From NCBI GenBank assembly GCA_963921795.1, contig OY997658.1, positions 26,651,456 through 26,715,455 of the forward strand: DNA of 64,000 nt, read 5' to 3'. Positions 1-11,848 of the stretch are shown one piece after another. Both the position numbers and the translations under genes were made by a program. Positions within the stretch are counted from its first letter, which is position 1. Each line of letters opens with the position of its first letter. This DNA is from Nannobrachium achirus. Taxonomy: Eukaryota; Chordata; Actinopteri; Myctophiformes; Myctophidae. The notes below the pieces were generated by a model. It did no database searches and was not told where the DNA came from. It saw nothing but the letters and a program-made list of their open reading frames with translations.

Positions 1-186
1 ACATGGGTGAACTTGAAACTGTGTGCATGCATTTGTGTGCCATATCATCATTGCATGACATTATGATAGCCGTTATGTAAATATATATTCATGTCAGCTG
101 AAAGTTAACCTGTCACGAGTGTGTGCATTTTCTGCTATACAGTACCTCCAAAGGAAGGTACAGTAGCACAACTACATCACTGACAA

Positions 187-352
<166 letters not shown>

Positions 353-356
353 TGGG

Positions 357-520
357 CAGTGTTTGAAATAAATGTATTTGAAATACATATTTGAAATACT
401 TTTTTTTTTTTTTTTTTTTGTATTTGGAAAAAATGGATGTAATTTGTATCAGAATACTTTCAGGTCTAGTATTTTCTGTATTTGAAATACAAAATACTTT
501 TTTGATTTAACTTTATTCTC
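357..520. mobile_element. hAT-like MITE fragment with TATTTGAAATAC motifs
   Basis: The segment begins CAGTGTTTGAAATA directly after the CA repeat and carries repeated TATTTGAAATAC motifs in both orientations. This style of terminus is common in small non-autonomous fish hAT elements. No second terminus or target duplication was found, so it may be truncated. Confidence 0.4.
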
Positions 521-904
521 AAATGCACACATATTAAACATTCACAAAGGTTTAAACTGTAGGGGGAAAGACACATTTTATTTCAATCTAATTTGCTGGT
601 GTTTTGTATGCTTTTGTGATACAGCCATAGCACTTGACTTTGATTTGTTAGTATGATGTATGATTATAATTTTTTCTTTTTCTTTTTTGAGCATCCGGCT
701 GATAAGAGCACTCTTCTAGACAGACCTTCATTCAGCCATGGACACTATTGAGGACGAGTTAGTCATACTGTGTAAAACCTACAAGTGGAAATGGAAAATG
801 GGCAAAATCCACTCAGCTAATGGATGGAACTACAAATGAAAAACAGCTGAACTACTTCCTGTTCTGTTTCTTTGTACCATGCAAATATCTTTTTTTAGTT
901 TTTC

Positions 905-958
905 GTTCGTCCGTCCGTCCGTCCGTCCGTCCGTGCGTGCGTGCGTGTGTGCGTGCGT
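905..958. repeat. (CCGT)n/(GCGT)n simple repeat
   Basis: A tetranucleotide run changes from TCCG units to TGCG units. Confidence 0.85.
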
Positions 959-1029
959 CCTCGCAGTTTGTTACCACCTAATCTCAGTCGCCGTTGGCCC
1001 GGTCGCTGCCAAAATGAGCACACACACTC

Positions 1030-2265
1030 CCTGGATGCCAATTCAGAACCTCTGACCCACATTTTTCAAATGGGCCTGTTCTAGCGCCACCATGAGGCAG
1101 ATGTTTGCAAAACACATTTCTGTACACTACTCTTAGAGATTTTGTCCAAAAATCCTACAAATTGGTAGGGAGTATCTCGACAGTCATGTGATCAACACGG
1201 ATCTGTCCGATTTTGCATATTCCATCCTGATTGGCTAAGATTCCTATACGTTTGTAGGATCGTTTTGAACAAAATGCCTCAAATCCCAAACGCAAAGTGC
1301 AATTATCATGAAATCGCACACATGTTCCCACTAGGCAGAGGAAGAAATGCCACTTAAAATTTTTGAAGTCAGCCTCATGGTGAGGCCGATTTGTGGTTTT
1401 ACCTATAACTCCACCGATCAGTTGCAAACTTTGTAAGCGCACTCCCTAGAGGCCAAGGAAAAACCCTTTCCCTGCATTTTTCACATCAGCCTTTTATAGC
1501 GCCACCATGAGGCTGTTTTTTGTCAAACACATTTTTTGAAGGTACTCCTACAGATTTTGTCCAAAAATCACGCTTATCGGCAGACAGTATCTCTACAGTC
1601 ATGTCATCGACATGGATCTGTCTGATTTTCCATATTCCATCCTGATTGGCTAATATTGGCTTCCAAAGTTTGTAGGATTGGGCCGTTTTGAACAAAATGC
1701 CTCAAATCACAAACGCAGAGTGCAATTATCATGAAATCGTGCACACACGTTCCCACTAGGCAGAGGAAGAAATGCCACTTCAAATTTTTGAAATCAGCCT
1801 CATGGTGGCGCTATAACAGGCCGATTTGTGGTTTTACCTATAACTCCACCGATCAGTTTCAAACTTTGTAAGCACACTCCCTAGAGGCCAAGGAAAAACC
1901 CTTTCCTTGCATTTTTCACATCAGCCTTTTATAGCGCCACCAGGAGGTCGACTTATGTAAGACAAATTTTTGGATCCTTCAGAATTTACCCAAAATTAAC
2001 AAAAATCAGTACACAGCATCTCTACAGTCATATGATCAAGACGGATCTGTCCCATATTAAATATTCCATCCAGATTGGCTAAGATTGGCCTCCAAACTTT
2101 GCAGGATTGATCCGTTTTGAACAAAATGCCTCAAATCATGAACACAGCGTGCAATTGTAATGAAATTGGCAGTATCTCAACAGTCATGTGATCGTCACCG
2201 TTAAAGGCCAAAGAAGACATGGCACCCTTTTCACATGTAGCGCCACCAGGAGGCCACAATAATTA
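1030..2265. repeat. Tandem repeat of about 415-435 bp, three units plus a partial
   Basis: The landmark TAGCGCCACCA recurs at 1082, 1497, 1932 and 2238. Between landmarks the same order of segments returns: a block with CCTCAAATC, a block with TTCCCACTAGGCAGAGG, then CTCCCTAGAGGCCAAGG. Units are diverged and the last is shortened. An inverted copy of the landmark (CATGGTGGCGCTATAA) lies at 1801-1816. The landmark also occurs alone near 46120 and 63924, so this is a dispersed family that became tandem here. Confidence 0.75.
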
Positions 2266-2328
2266 ATACCTGACCTGGCGGAGACCTGTGCTCGGAAGAG
2301 CACTGCTTCTAGTTTGTGCTGAGTTATC

Positions 2329-2540
2329 TTTTTTTTTAAGATTAGTCTTTTGGGGCTTTTAGGCCTTTATTGATAGAACAGTAGACTGACAGGAATTGGG
2401 GGAAAGATGGGCAGTGACACGCAGCAAAGGTCGTCCGGATCGGGAATCGAACCGACGACACCGCCAGGCAACCATGCCTATATGTGGCAATGCCTAGGTA
2501 TTCGCCTGGACCAGTAGGCCAGCAGGCGCCCGCTGCAGAG
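2329..2540 (-). mobile_element. tRNA-derived SINE
   Basis: Read on the minus strand, a tRNA-like head carries a good B box (GGTTCGATTCC, complement of 2443-2453). It is followed by a tail ending in CTATCAATAAAGGCCT and an A-rich stretch (T run at 2330-2338 on the plus strand). This order of head, unrelated body, then A tail is that of a retroposed SINE; very similar tails are known from teleost SINEs. The A box is weak and no target duplication was found. Confidence 0.65.
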
Positions 2541-3299
2541 TTTTCACATTGTGTTGTTTTGTCATGTTCATCCATCATGAGAACTGTCAGAATATGAGAA
2601 CTATTTGCATTTCCAGCCACAACAGAACATTAAAAGGTGCTATACTGCATGTGTGGACAGCAGAGCACACAGAGAAGACGACTCCACTGCAGGGCAAAAA
2701 GGTTTGATTGCAAAGGTTACAAGATTATGCATTTTGAGTTATATTATGTAGTTGATTTAGTATTATGTTGTAGTGGAATTTTCATTAGCATTATGTTTTA
2801 GAGGTGTTCTGATTATAGCATTATGTTAGAGATGTTTTGCTAATCAAAGTGTTTATTATTTGTCTTTTCATTTGTCTGTCTCCCCATAAGACTGAATTGT
2901 GAAAAGCGTGTTCAAAGCTGGCAGGAAGATGAACACATCAAACGAGTCCGTCATCTACAGCAACGTGGACATTGTACAAATCTCCAGCACAACAGTCAGC
3001 CTGGTCCTGGGAGTCCCCATCAACAGCTGGGTTCTGTGGCTGGTATTAACCGGACGTCCGGACCAGCTGGTACAATGGCCTCAGAGATCTTCACACTCAA
3101 TCTGAGTGTATGTGAGATTATCTTCAGCTTGTTATGGCTTCCCATTGTTATCAAGCCAATTCCCCTGTTTGAAACATTTGTTACTGTTTTCCTGTAACAT
3201 GGACGTCCTGTCTTCCAGAGCTGTATCTGCGTAGAGAGATTCATGGCAATGGTTCACCCTGTGCTCTTCCTCAAGTACAAACCCCTCAGGTACAGGGTG

Positions 3300-3535
3300 T
3301 GTAGCAACTCATAATGTAATAACGGCTCATAATGTAATAAGGGCTCATAATGTAATAAAAAATATGTAATAAAAACTCATAATGTAATAATCAGCTCATA
3401 ATGTAATAAAAAAAAGAGCGCATAACGTAACAACAGATTTTTCAATAATGTAATAATGTAATAATGTGTTACATTAAGAACCTCCACATAGGAGGCTCAT
3501 AATGTAATAAAACTTCATAATGTAATAATGGCCTA
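3300..3535 (+). repeat. Left TIR: array of CATAATGTAATAA units
   Basis: About ten variants of CTCATAATGTAATAA occur in direct orientation. The inverted counterpart is 9196-9430. Such arrays are typical of transposase-binding subterminal repeats, which is an inference here. Confidence 0.85.
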
Positions 3536-4024
3536 TTTTTTTGGTAAATATCATGGTATTTGCGACCGACCTCCAGGGACCCCCAGGGACCCCCAGGGAC
3601 CCCCTGCCACCACCGCCAAATAGTGCAAAAATGACCAAATCAACACCCCAACTGGGCTGCTCATGGGGGAATTCCCAGGGACCACCGACTCCTGCTACTC
3701 CAACAGTCCTTCACCTTCATTGGTTTAACTTTGCCCCGCCCCCTCCCCTCATTGGCCGAAAGTTTATTTGGCTTTACTCATCAACTGTTTGTCGTACAAA
3801 CTTGTGGGTGGTGTCAATTGACTTGATTAAGAGTCCTTAACCTTAATTAGTTTAACTTTGCCCCACCCCCTCCTCTGATTGGCCGAAACTTTATTTGGCT
3901 TTACTCATCAACCATTTGTCGTACAAACTTGAGGGTGGAACCAATGCCACTCACAGGCCTTTTTGTGTACATACTGTGACCTGATGGTCGCTTATCTCCT
4001 GATTAGGGAGCCTTACTGGTATCA

Positions 4025-4170
4025 TGGTAGTATCATGTCAGTATCATGGTCATTATCCTGGTCAGTATCCTGGTCAGTATCATGTCAGTATCCTGGTCAG
4101 TATCATGCCAGTATCATGTCAGTATCATGGTCAGTATCATGCCAGTATCATGTCAGTATCATGGTCAGTA
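4025..4170 (+). repeat. GTCAGTATCATG minisatellite, left arm, first part
   Basis: Units of 11-12 bp (GTCAGTATCATG, TCAGTATCCTGG and variants). The array is interrupted at about 4172 by an insert and resumes at about 5560. Confidence 0.9.
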
Positions 4171-4171
4171 T

Positions 4172-5550
4172 CATACTAGTAAGACACCTGAGGGTGGAAT
4201 GCGACCTCAGGGTGACATGCGACCTCGCCCTAAAGGGCGAGGTCGCGCCAATTCTTGACTATCTGGCCAACCACAGCGTTTCTCTGACGATTCTAGTTGT
4301 TATCATTCTGGGGGGAGTTTGTTCATGTTTTTGTGAGGGTATCAACCCTAGGAGACACGGGGAGAACATGTGAGGGTATCAACCCTAGGAGACACGGGGA
4401 GAACATGCAAACTCCACACAGAAAGGCCCTATCGCCAACCCCACCTAGGGTGTGAGCGATAGGGCCTAAACATGGAGATGTGTAGAACACTATATATGAA
4501 GATAGTCCAGTCCATCATGTCATATGGGACTACCGTCATAGACAGTAGCCATTGTTAGGCCAGAGTCAATGGCTGTCTGTCTGACTGTCTGTACAGGAAG
4601 TGATGTCACATGACATACTTTTTATGCCCATATATGAGTCATTCTGTACCACATCTCCATGTTTAGGCCAAACAGGTTTGCTCCATTTCTCCATGTATAG
4701 GTCCAAATGACCTCGCCCTAAAGGGCGAGGTCGCGCCAATTCTTGACCATCTGGCCAACCACAGCGTTTCTCTGACGATTCTAGTTGTTGTCATTCTGGG
4801 GGGAGTTTGTTCATGTTTTTGTGAGGGTATCAACCCTAGGAGACACGGGGAGAACATGCAAACTCCACACAGAAAGGCCCTATCGCTCACACCCTAGGTT
4901 GGGTTCACGATAGGGCCTTTCTGTGTGGAGTTTGCCTAAACATGGAGATGTGGTACAGAAGGACTCATATATGGGCATAAAAAGTATGTCATGTGACATC
5001 ACTTCCTGTACAGAAAGTCAGACAGACAGCCATTGACTCCGACCTAACAATAGCTACTGTCTATGACGGTAGTTCCATATGACATATTGGACTAGACTAT
5101 CTCCATATATAGTGTTATCCACATCTCCATGTTAGGACTCATATATGGGCATAAAAAGTATGTCATGTGACATCACTTCCTGTACAGACAGTCAGCCATT
5201 GACTCCGGATTAACAATGGCTACTGTCTATGACGGTAGTCCCATATCATATGACATATTGGACTAGACTATCTCCATATATAGTGTTATCCACATCTCCA
5301 TGTTTAGACAGCCAATGACTCCGGCCTAACAATGGCTACTTTCTATGACGTTAGTCCCATATGACATGATGGACTGGACTATCTCCATATATAGTGTTAT
5401 CCACATTTCGTGTAGCCGCCCTGTACAGGAAGTGATGTCACAACTCGCTGACATCACACTGACATCACAGAGGATACGGACGGTCACGAGGATACGGAAG
5501 GACACTCAAGTTACACGGTTCTTCAGAGTATTATGCGACCTTCGGTCGCA
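4172..5550. mobile_element. Nested palindromic insert in the left minisatellite arm
   Basis: The right arm of the 6.1 kb transposon lacks this segment. It contains the perfect palindrome GACCTCGCCC-TAAA-GGGCGAGGTC twice (4221-4244 and 4709-4732). It also has inverted blocks around CTATCTCCATATATAGTG and repeats of ATATGGGCATAAAAAGTATG, so most of it folds back on itself. No coding potential is seen. It may be one element or several nested ones. Confidence 0.6.
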
Positions 5551-5559
5551 ATCAGTGGC

Positions 5560-6380
5560 ATGGTCAGTATCCTGGTCAGTATCATGCCAGTATCATGGTC
5601 AGTATCATGTCAGTATAATGACCGTATCATGTCGGTGTCATGGTCAGTATCCTAGTCAGTATCATGCCAGTATCATGGTCAGTATCATGTCAGTGTCATG
5701 GTCAGTATCATGTCAGTATCATGGTCAGTATCATGTCAGTGTCATGGTCAGTATCATGTCAGTATCAATGTCAGTATCCCAGTCAGTATCATGTCAGTAT
5801 CATGGTCAGTATCCTAGTCAGTATCATGTCAGTATCATGGTCAGTATCCTGGTCAGTATCATGCCAGTATCATGGTCAGTATCATGTCAGTGTGATGGTC
5901 AGTATCATGTCAGTATCATGGTCAGTATCATGTCAGTGTCATGGTCAGTATCATGTCAGTATCATGGTCAGTATCCCAGTCAGTATCATGCCAGTATCAT
6001 GCCAGTATCATGTCAGTATCATGGTCAGTATCATGTCAGTATCATGGTCAGTTTCAGTCAGTGTCATGGTCAGTATCATGTCAGTGTCAAGGTCAGTATC
6101 CCAGTCAGTATCATGCCATATCATGTCAGTATCATGGTCAGTATCCTGGTCAGTATAATGTCAGTATCCTGGTCAGTATCATGCCAGTATCATGTCAGTA
6201 TCCTGGTCAGTATCATGCCAGTATCATTTCAGATATCCTGGTCAGTATCATGCCAGTATCATGTCAGTATCATGGTCAGTATCATGGCAGTATCTTGTCA
6301 GTATCCTGGTCAGTATCATGGTCAGTATCATGGCAGTATCATGTCAGTATCCTGGTCAGTATCATGGCAGTATTGTAGGC
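5560..6380 (+). repeat. GTCAGTATCATG minisatellite, left arm, second part
   Basis: Same unit as 4025-4170. Because the period is about a multiple of three, frames stay open over hundreds of codons (MVSIMSVSWSVSCQYHG repeats); these are not proteins. Confidence 0.92.
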
Positions 6381-6410
6381 TATATCATGTAGGGAAGGAA
6401 GGTCACCAGT

Positions 6411-6411
6411 C

Positions 6412-6458
<47 letters not shown>

Positions 6459-6459
6459 C
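6411..6459. repeat. (TCTG)n simple repeat
   Basis: Left-arm counterpart of the longer CAGA run at 7191-7291. Confidence 0.9.
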
Positions 6460-6478
6460 ACTATCAGCAGGATCACAC

Positions 6479-7170
6479 CCTTATTACTTCATAATGTAAT
6501 AAAAGTTATTAATGTAATAATTGCCAATTGTTTTTGAAAACTATCATAATTATTACCTCCATTGAAAAAGGGCCAAGACAGAATGTCTGTCCACATATAT
6601 AATTACAGTCTTCTTGAATTCGTCACCAGCATAAATGTATAATGCAATACCTTTTAGTCTCTAATGTATCTTGAAATATTATCTATACAATCAATATAGT
6701 GTAGGCATATGTATATATGTGTATATATTATAGGTAATAATTCAATCAATATCTACAATATTATCTACAATCATCTCGCTTGGTGGACTAACTTGCTCGG
6801 AAACAAGCAGTTATGCTTCTGTGTGTTCTATTTTATTTTTAATCGTCAACACTATGCTAGCACTGCTCAGGGTGTACATATACTGTATATATTTTGTTGC
6901 AGACTGTGGAGCCTGAATTTTCCCTGCTGGATCAATACAACTTTTATCTCTTATCTTATACATTAAAACACTTAAAGGATTGGTCTTTTCAAATAAGTAA
7001 ACTAACCATCTTTCTTTCAAAAACACATGACAAAGACCTTGTCAAAACATGTTTTTATTATCTTATATAATATTATATATATATATTATATCTTATCGGG
7101 TCTTTTGGCCAAGTTGGCCAATACTACACCCCTCCACCAATGTTTTGTGCAAATCAGTCTGGACATTTTT
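6479..7170. other. Unpaired centre of the 6.1 kb transposon
   Basis: AT-rich spacer between the inverted arms. It includes two further CATAATGTAATAA-like motifs near 6488-6520 and no convincing coding sequence. Confidence 0.6.
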
Positions 7171-7190
7171 GTGTGATCCTGCTGATAGTG

Positions 7191-7293
<103 letters not shown>

Positions 7294-7326
7294 GACTGGT
7301 GACCTTCCTTCCCTACATGATATAGC

Positions 7327-8710
7327 CTACAATACTGCCATGATACTGACCATGATACTGACATGATACTGACCATGATACTGACCATGATACTGACCAG
7401 GATACTGGCATGATACTGACCAGGATACTGACCATGATACTGACATGATACTGACCATGATACTGACCATGATACTGACCAGGATACTGACCATGATACT
7501 GACCATGATACTGACCATGATACTGGCATGATACTGACCATGATACTGACCATGATACTGACCATGATACTGACCATGATACTGGCATGATACTGACCTT
7601 GATACTGACCATGATACTGACCATGATACTGACCAGGATACTGGCATGATACTGACCAGGATACTGACCATGATACTGACATGATATGGCATGATACTGA
7701 CTGGGATACTGACCTTGACACTGACATGATACTGACCATGATACTGACATGATACTGACATGATACTGGCATGATACTGACCAGGATACTGACATTATAC
7801 TGACCATGATACTGACCATGATACTGACATGATATGGCATGATACTGACTGGGATACTGACCTTGACACTGACATGATACTGACCATGATACTGACATGA
7901 TACTGACCATGATACTGACATGATACTGGCATGATACTGACTGGGATACTGACCATGACACTGACATGATACTGACTATGATACTGACCATGACACTGAC
8001 ATGATACTGACCTTGATACTGACATGATACTGGCATGATACTGACTGGGATACTGACCATGACACTGACATGATACTGACATGATACTGACCATGACACT
8101 GACATGATACTGACCATGATACTGGCATGATACTGACCATGATACTGACCATGCCACTGATATGATACTGACCAGGATACTGACATTATACTGACCAGGA
8201 TACTGACCATGATACTGACCATGATACTGACATGATATGGCATGATACTGACTGGGATACTGACCTTGACACTGACATGATACTGACCATGACACTGACA
8301 TGAAACTGACCATGATACTGACATGATACTGACCATGATACTGACATGATACTGGCATGATACTGACTGGGATACTGACCATGATACTGACATGATACTG
8401 ACCATGACACTGACATGATACTGACCATGATACTGACCATGACACTGACATGATACTGACATGATACTGACCATGACACTGACATGATACTGACCATGAT
8501 ACTGACATGATACTGACCATGACACTGACATGATACTGACCATGATACTGACCAGGATACTGACCAGGATACTGACCATGCCACTGATATGATACTGACC
8601 ATGATACTGACATGATACTGGCATGATACTGACCAGGATACTGACATGATACTGACCAGGATACTGACCAGGATAATGACCATGATACTGACATGATACT
8701 ACCATGATAC
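7327..8710 (-). repeat. GTCAGTATCATG minisatellite, right arm (inverted)
   Basis: Reverse-complement version of the left-arm array, 1.38 kb against about 0.97 kb on the left. The minus-strand open frame of more than 500 codons is a by-product of the repeat. Confidence 0.92.
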
Positions 8711-9195
8711 CAGTAAGGCTCCCTAATCAGGAGATAAGCGACCATCAGGTCACAGTATGTACACAAAAAGGCCTGTGAGTGGCATTGGTTCCACCCTCAA
8801 GTTTGTACGACAAATGGTTGATGAGTAAAGCCAAATAAAGTTTCGGCCAATCAGAGGAGGGGGTGGGGCCAAGTTAAACCAATTAAGGTTAAGGACTCTT
8901 AATCAAGTCAATTGACACCACCCACAAGTTTGTACGACAAACAGTTGATGAGTAAAGCCAAATAAACTTTCGGCCAATGAGGGGAGGGGGCGGGGCAAAG
9001 TTAAACCAATGAAGGTGAAGGACTGTTGGGAGTAGCAGGAGTCGGTGGTCCCTGGGAATTCCCCCATTAGCAGCCCAGTTGGGGTGTTGATTTGGTCATT
9101 TTTGCACTATTTGGCGGCGGTGGCAGGGGGTCCCTGGGGGTCCCTGGGGGTCCGTGGAGGTCGGTCGCAAATACCATGATATTTACCAAAAAAAT

Positions 9196-9430
9196 AGGCC
9201 ATTATTACATTATGAAGTTTTATTACATTATGAGCCTCCTATGTGGAGGTTCTTAATGTAACACATTATTACATTATTACATTATTGAAAAATCTGTTAT
9301 TACGTTATGCGCTCGTTTTTTTATTACATTATGAGCTGATTATTACATTATGAGTTTTTATTACATTTTTTTTATTACATTATGAGCCCTTATTACATTA
9401 TGAGCCGTTATTACATTATGAGTTGCTACA
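9196..9430 (-). repeat. Right TIR of the 6.1 kb transposon
   Basis: Reverse complement of 3300-3535 with few differences, ending GAGTTGCTACA directly before the GGGTG duplication. Confidence 0.85.
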
Positions 9431-10134
9431 GGGTGGCTTGCTCTGCGTTGGCCTGGTTGGTCATCATCGCGGTTTCACTATTATATATGTTATTATACGT
9501 CCTGTTTGGTAACCGTATTAACAAGATATTGTGTTATGTTTATTTGGGTGAATGCCTATTTTTCATGTCAGTGATGCTGTTCTGCAGCCTCGCCGTTCTC
9601 AGGGTTCTGAAACAGCCCATGCCAGGGGAGATGGGGAGGGAGAGGGAGAGGGACAACAGCATGAAGAGGAGAGCCTTCATTATCATCTGTCTGATCATGG
9701 TGTCATTTTTAGGAAGTTTCTTAATTTGGTGCATCGTTCTCATTTTTGCCATTGAAGCCCTACTATAAACAGTTCTGACCCATTGTTTGGGTAACTAGAG
9801 GACTGCTGATACAATTTCCATTTCATGTGCAAGCCTGCAATCTGGGAATCCATCTGCAAAAAAAAAAAAAGGAAAAACAACGCCCTCTGCTGTTAGCAAG
9901 CTTGTAAATGGCAAAGTGAACCTTGTGAACCGTGTCTTAGGAATTAGAATTCACAACATGTTACATTGAATCTTAAATTGGTCACTACTCTACTCTCTAC
10001 ATATGCAACTCAGTGTTTAATAGATGATGATATTCATATCATCATCTAGTTGGCTCCTTGCATCTGACAGAGTGATTCATCTCTATTAATAACACCTGAC
10101 ATACTGTAGATGCCTCTCTCTCTCTCTTTCTCTG

Positions 10135-10144
10135 GCACACACAT

Positions 10145-10187
<43 letters not shown>

Positions 10188-10200
10188 CACACACACAGAC
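10135..10200. repeat. (GCAC)n/(CA)n simple repeat
   Basis: About twelve ACGC units followed by CA units. Confidence 0.9.
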
Positions 10201-10538
10201 GTTAGTGGGTCATTTAATCATAGTTTGTAAGTTGACATCCCGCCTGTGATGAGAGATGAGACATTAGTGAGTGTGACAGCAGCTCGTTGATGAGTGGCAC
10301 CATAATGAGTGTGACACCGCTGAGGGGTGAGGACTGTGAGCAGGTGTTTCATCATTTTCTGTATCCTGGACAGATCCGGGACACTTCCTGTCTGCCTCAC
10401 AGAGAGAGAGAGACAGAGACAAACTGTCTCTACACCTTGGTAAAATTATTTTTGGGACCAGAAATTCTCTGAGTGAAATAAATGTAAACAATTTCAAGGT
10501 CAAAGTTGATGACACAAGGAAGAGATTACCTATTTGGT

Positions 10539-10850
10539 AAGTCTGCCATCCATAAGATGAACGATACTCTCATGATTAATTGGAAATGACGCAAGTTCGG
10601 GACTCATGACCCTGAGCTGGCCGCCTCCGGAGAGGGTGTATAGTGTATAATGGCCGAAACACCCTAAGACCTGGAGGAACACTACTGATGATGCGTCCTA
10701 GATTAAAAACTAACCCCAGCCCCCCCCCCCCCCCCCCCCTCCCTTGCATCCATCATTCACCACCAAGATGACACACACACACACACACACTCTCACACGC
10801 ATGTGCCTGCACAAAGGAAATTAACATCTTATCCTGTGCTTTGTAAAACT
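10539..10850 (+). repeat. Left copy of a 300 bp direct repeat flanking a retroelement
   Basis: Nearly identical to 14109-14408. Both begin AAGTCTGCCATCCATAAG and end TTTGTAAAACT, with a poly-C and a CA run inside. It could be the 3' tail plus flank of a neighbouring element copy, or an unusually long target duplication. Confidence 0.85.
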
Positions 10851-10984
10851 GAGTATCTGGACACTGAGTCCAGTGACTGCTGAGAAAGATCAGCTGACGA
10901 CAGGGGAAAGTCCTTGTGGCGGCATGGAGAGACAGCTGACGGGAGGGAATAGACCCCACTGGGACGGGCATGGGCTAGCTTCCC

Positions 10985-11743
10985 ATGTTTGTAGTTTCAT
11001 ATGTCTTTGGCATGTTGGAATCACCCGCTATAGCTACGAAAAGACGACAAAAGAGAACACCCCTAGAGTCTGCGAGAGCGGGGGCGGAAGATGACTCATC
11101 GGCTGACATCATGGTAACAGACCCTGGAACGGAAAAGACTACGAGTAACGAGAGCACAGCGCAAGAGAGTGACACAGCAGTTGCCCCAGCTACAGCCACG
11201 TCAACGGGCCACAAACAGCAAATATGTCCCTGTGGTTGGAGGAAGGTTACATCCTATCGGGGGTTGAGAATTCACCAGGGAAAGATGAAGTGTTTGACAG
11301 AAGAGAGACAGAGGCCTCGCGTTGATTACTTTCTGCGAAAAGAATCAAATCAGTCGAATGAAGTACAGCAACTGGACACAAACCATAGCTTGCAGTACAT
11401 CAATACCACTGTCGTGGAGGAAGCAAACACAGAGGTGATAACAACAGAGGCAGAACCGACCCAACCTCCTAGACCTGCAGTCGAAAGGAGACTAGCAGGG
11501 CATAGATTGCATGTGAAGTGGCCTGGTGCCGTGGATAAGAAGCTCTGGGAAACTATCAATACTGATCTGACCCTGTCTCCTGAGCAACTTCGAGGGACAG
11601 TGGAAAAGAAGCTGGAGAGAATGGGGATATCATCTACCAATATGGGGCAGAACGCTTTGGAGTGCAAGAAAGGAAAGGCAGGAAAGATGTTCCAACCGCA
11701 CCAGTCTCCAGGAGGCAACAGGAGATCAAGCGCCTCGTCCTAG
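10985..11743 (+). CDS. N-terminal part of non-LTR retrotransposon polyprotein (zinc-finger region)
   Basis: An open frame of 252 codons. The CxC-x13-H-x5-C cluster (CPCGWRKVTSYRGLRIHQGK, then MKC) lies near residues 80-102 and resembles the nucleic-acid-binding finger at the start of R2/NeSL-type polyproteins. A linker and a basic region follow. After residue 235 the family-like sequence moves to another frame: GRKDVPTAPVSRRQQE then RLVLERRQLRKRWKK is readable to about 11790. A frameshift therefore lies near 11680. In an intact element this would bind the RNA or target DNA for target-primed reverse transcription in the nucleus. Confidence 0.7.
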   Translation: MFVVSYVFGMLESPAIATKRRQKRTPLESARAGAEDDSSADIMVTDPGTEKTTSNESTAQESDTAVAPATATSTGHKQQICPCGWRKVTSYRGLRIHQGKMKCLTEERQRPRVDYFLRKESNQSNEVQQLDTNHSLQYINTTVVEEANTEVITTEAEPTQPPRPAVERRLAGHRLHVKWPGAVDKKLWETINTDLTLSPEQLRGTVEKKLERMGISSTNMGQNALECKKGKAGKMFQPHQSPGGNRRSSASS

Positions 11744-11848
11744 AAAGAAGACAACTTAGGAAACGGTGGAAAAAAGCCTCTGGAGTGGAAAGGGTGCTTT
11801 ACCACCTCTGACTTTACCACCTCTTGGCAGTGCCTGGAAGTAGGCATC

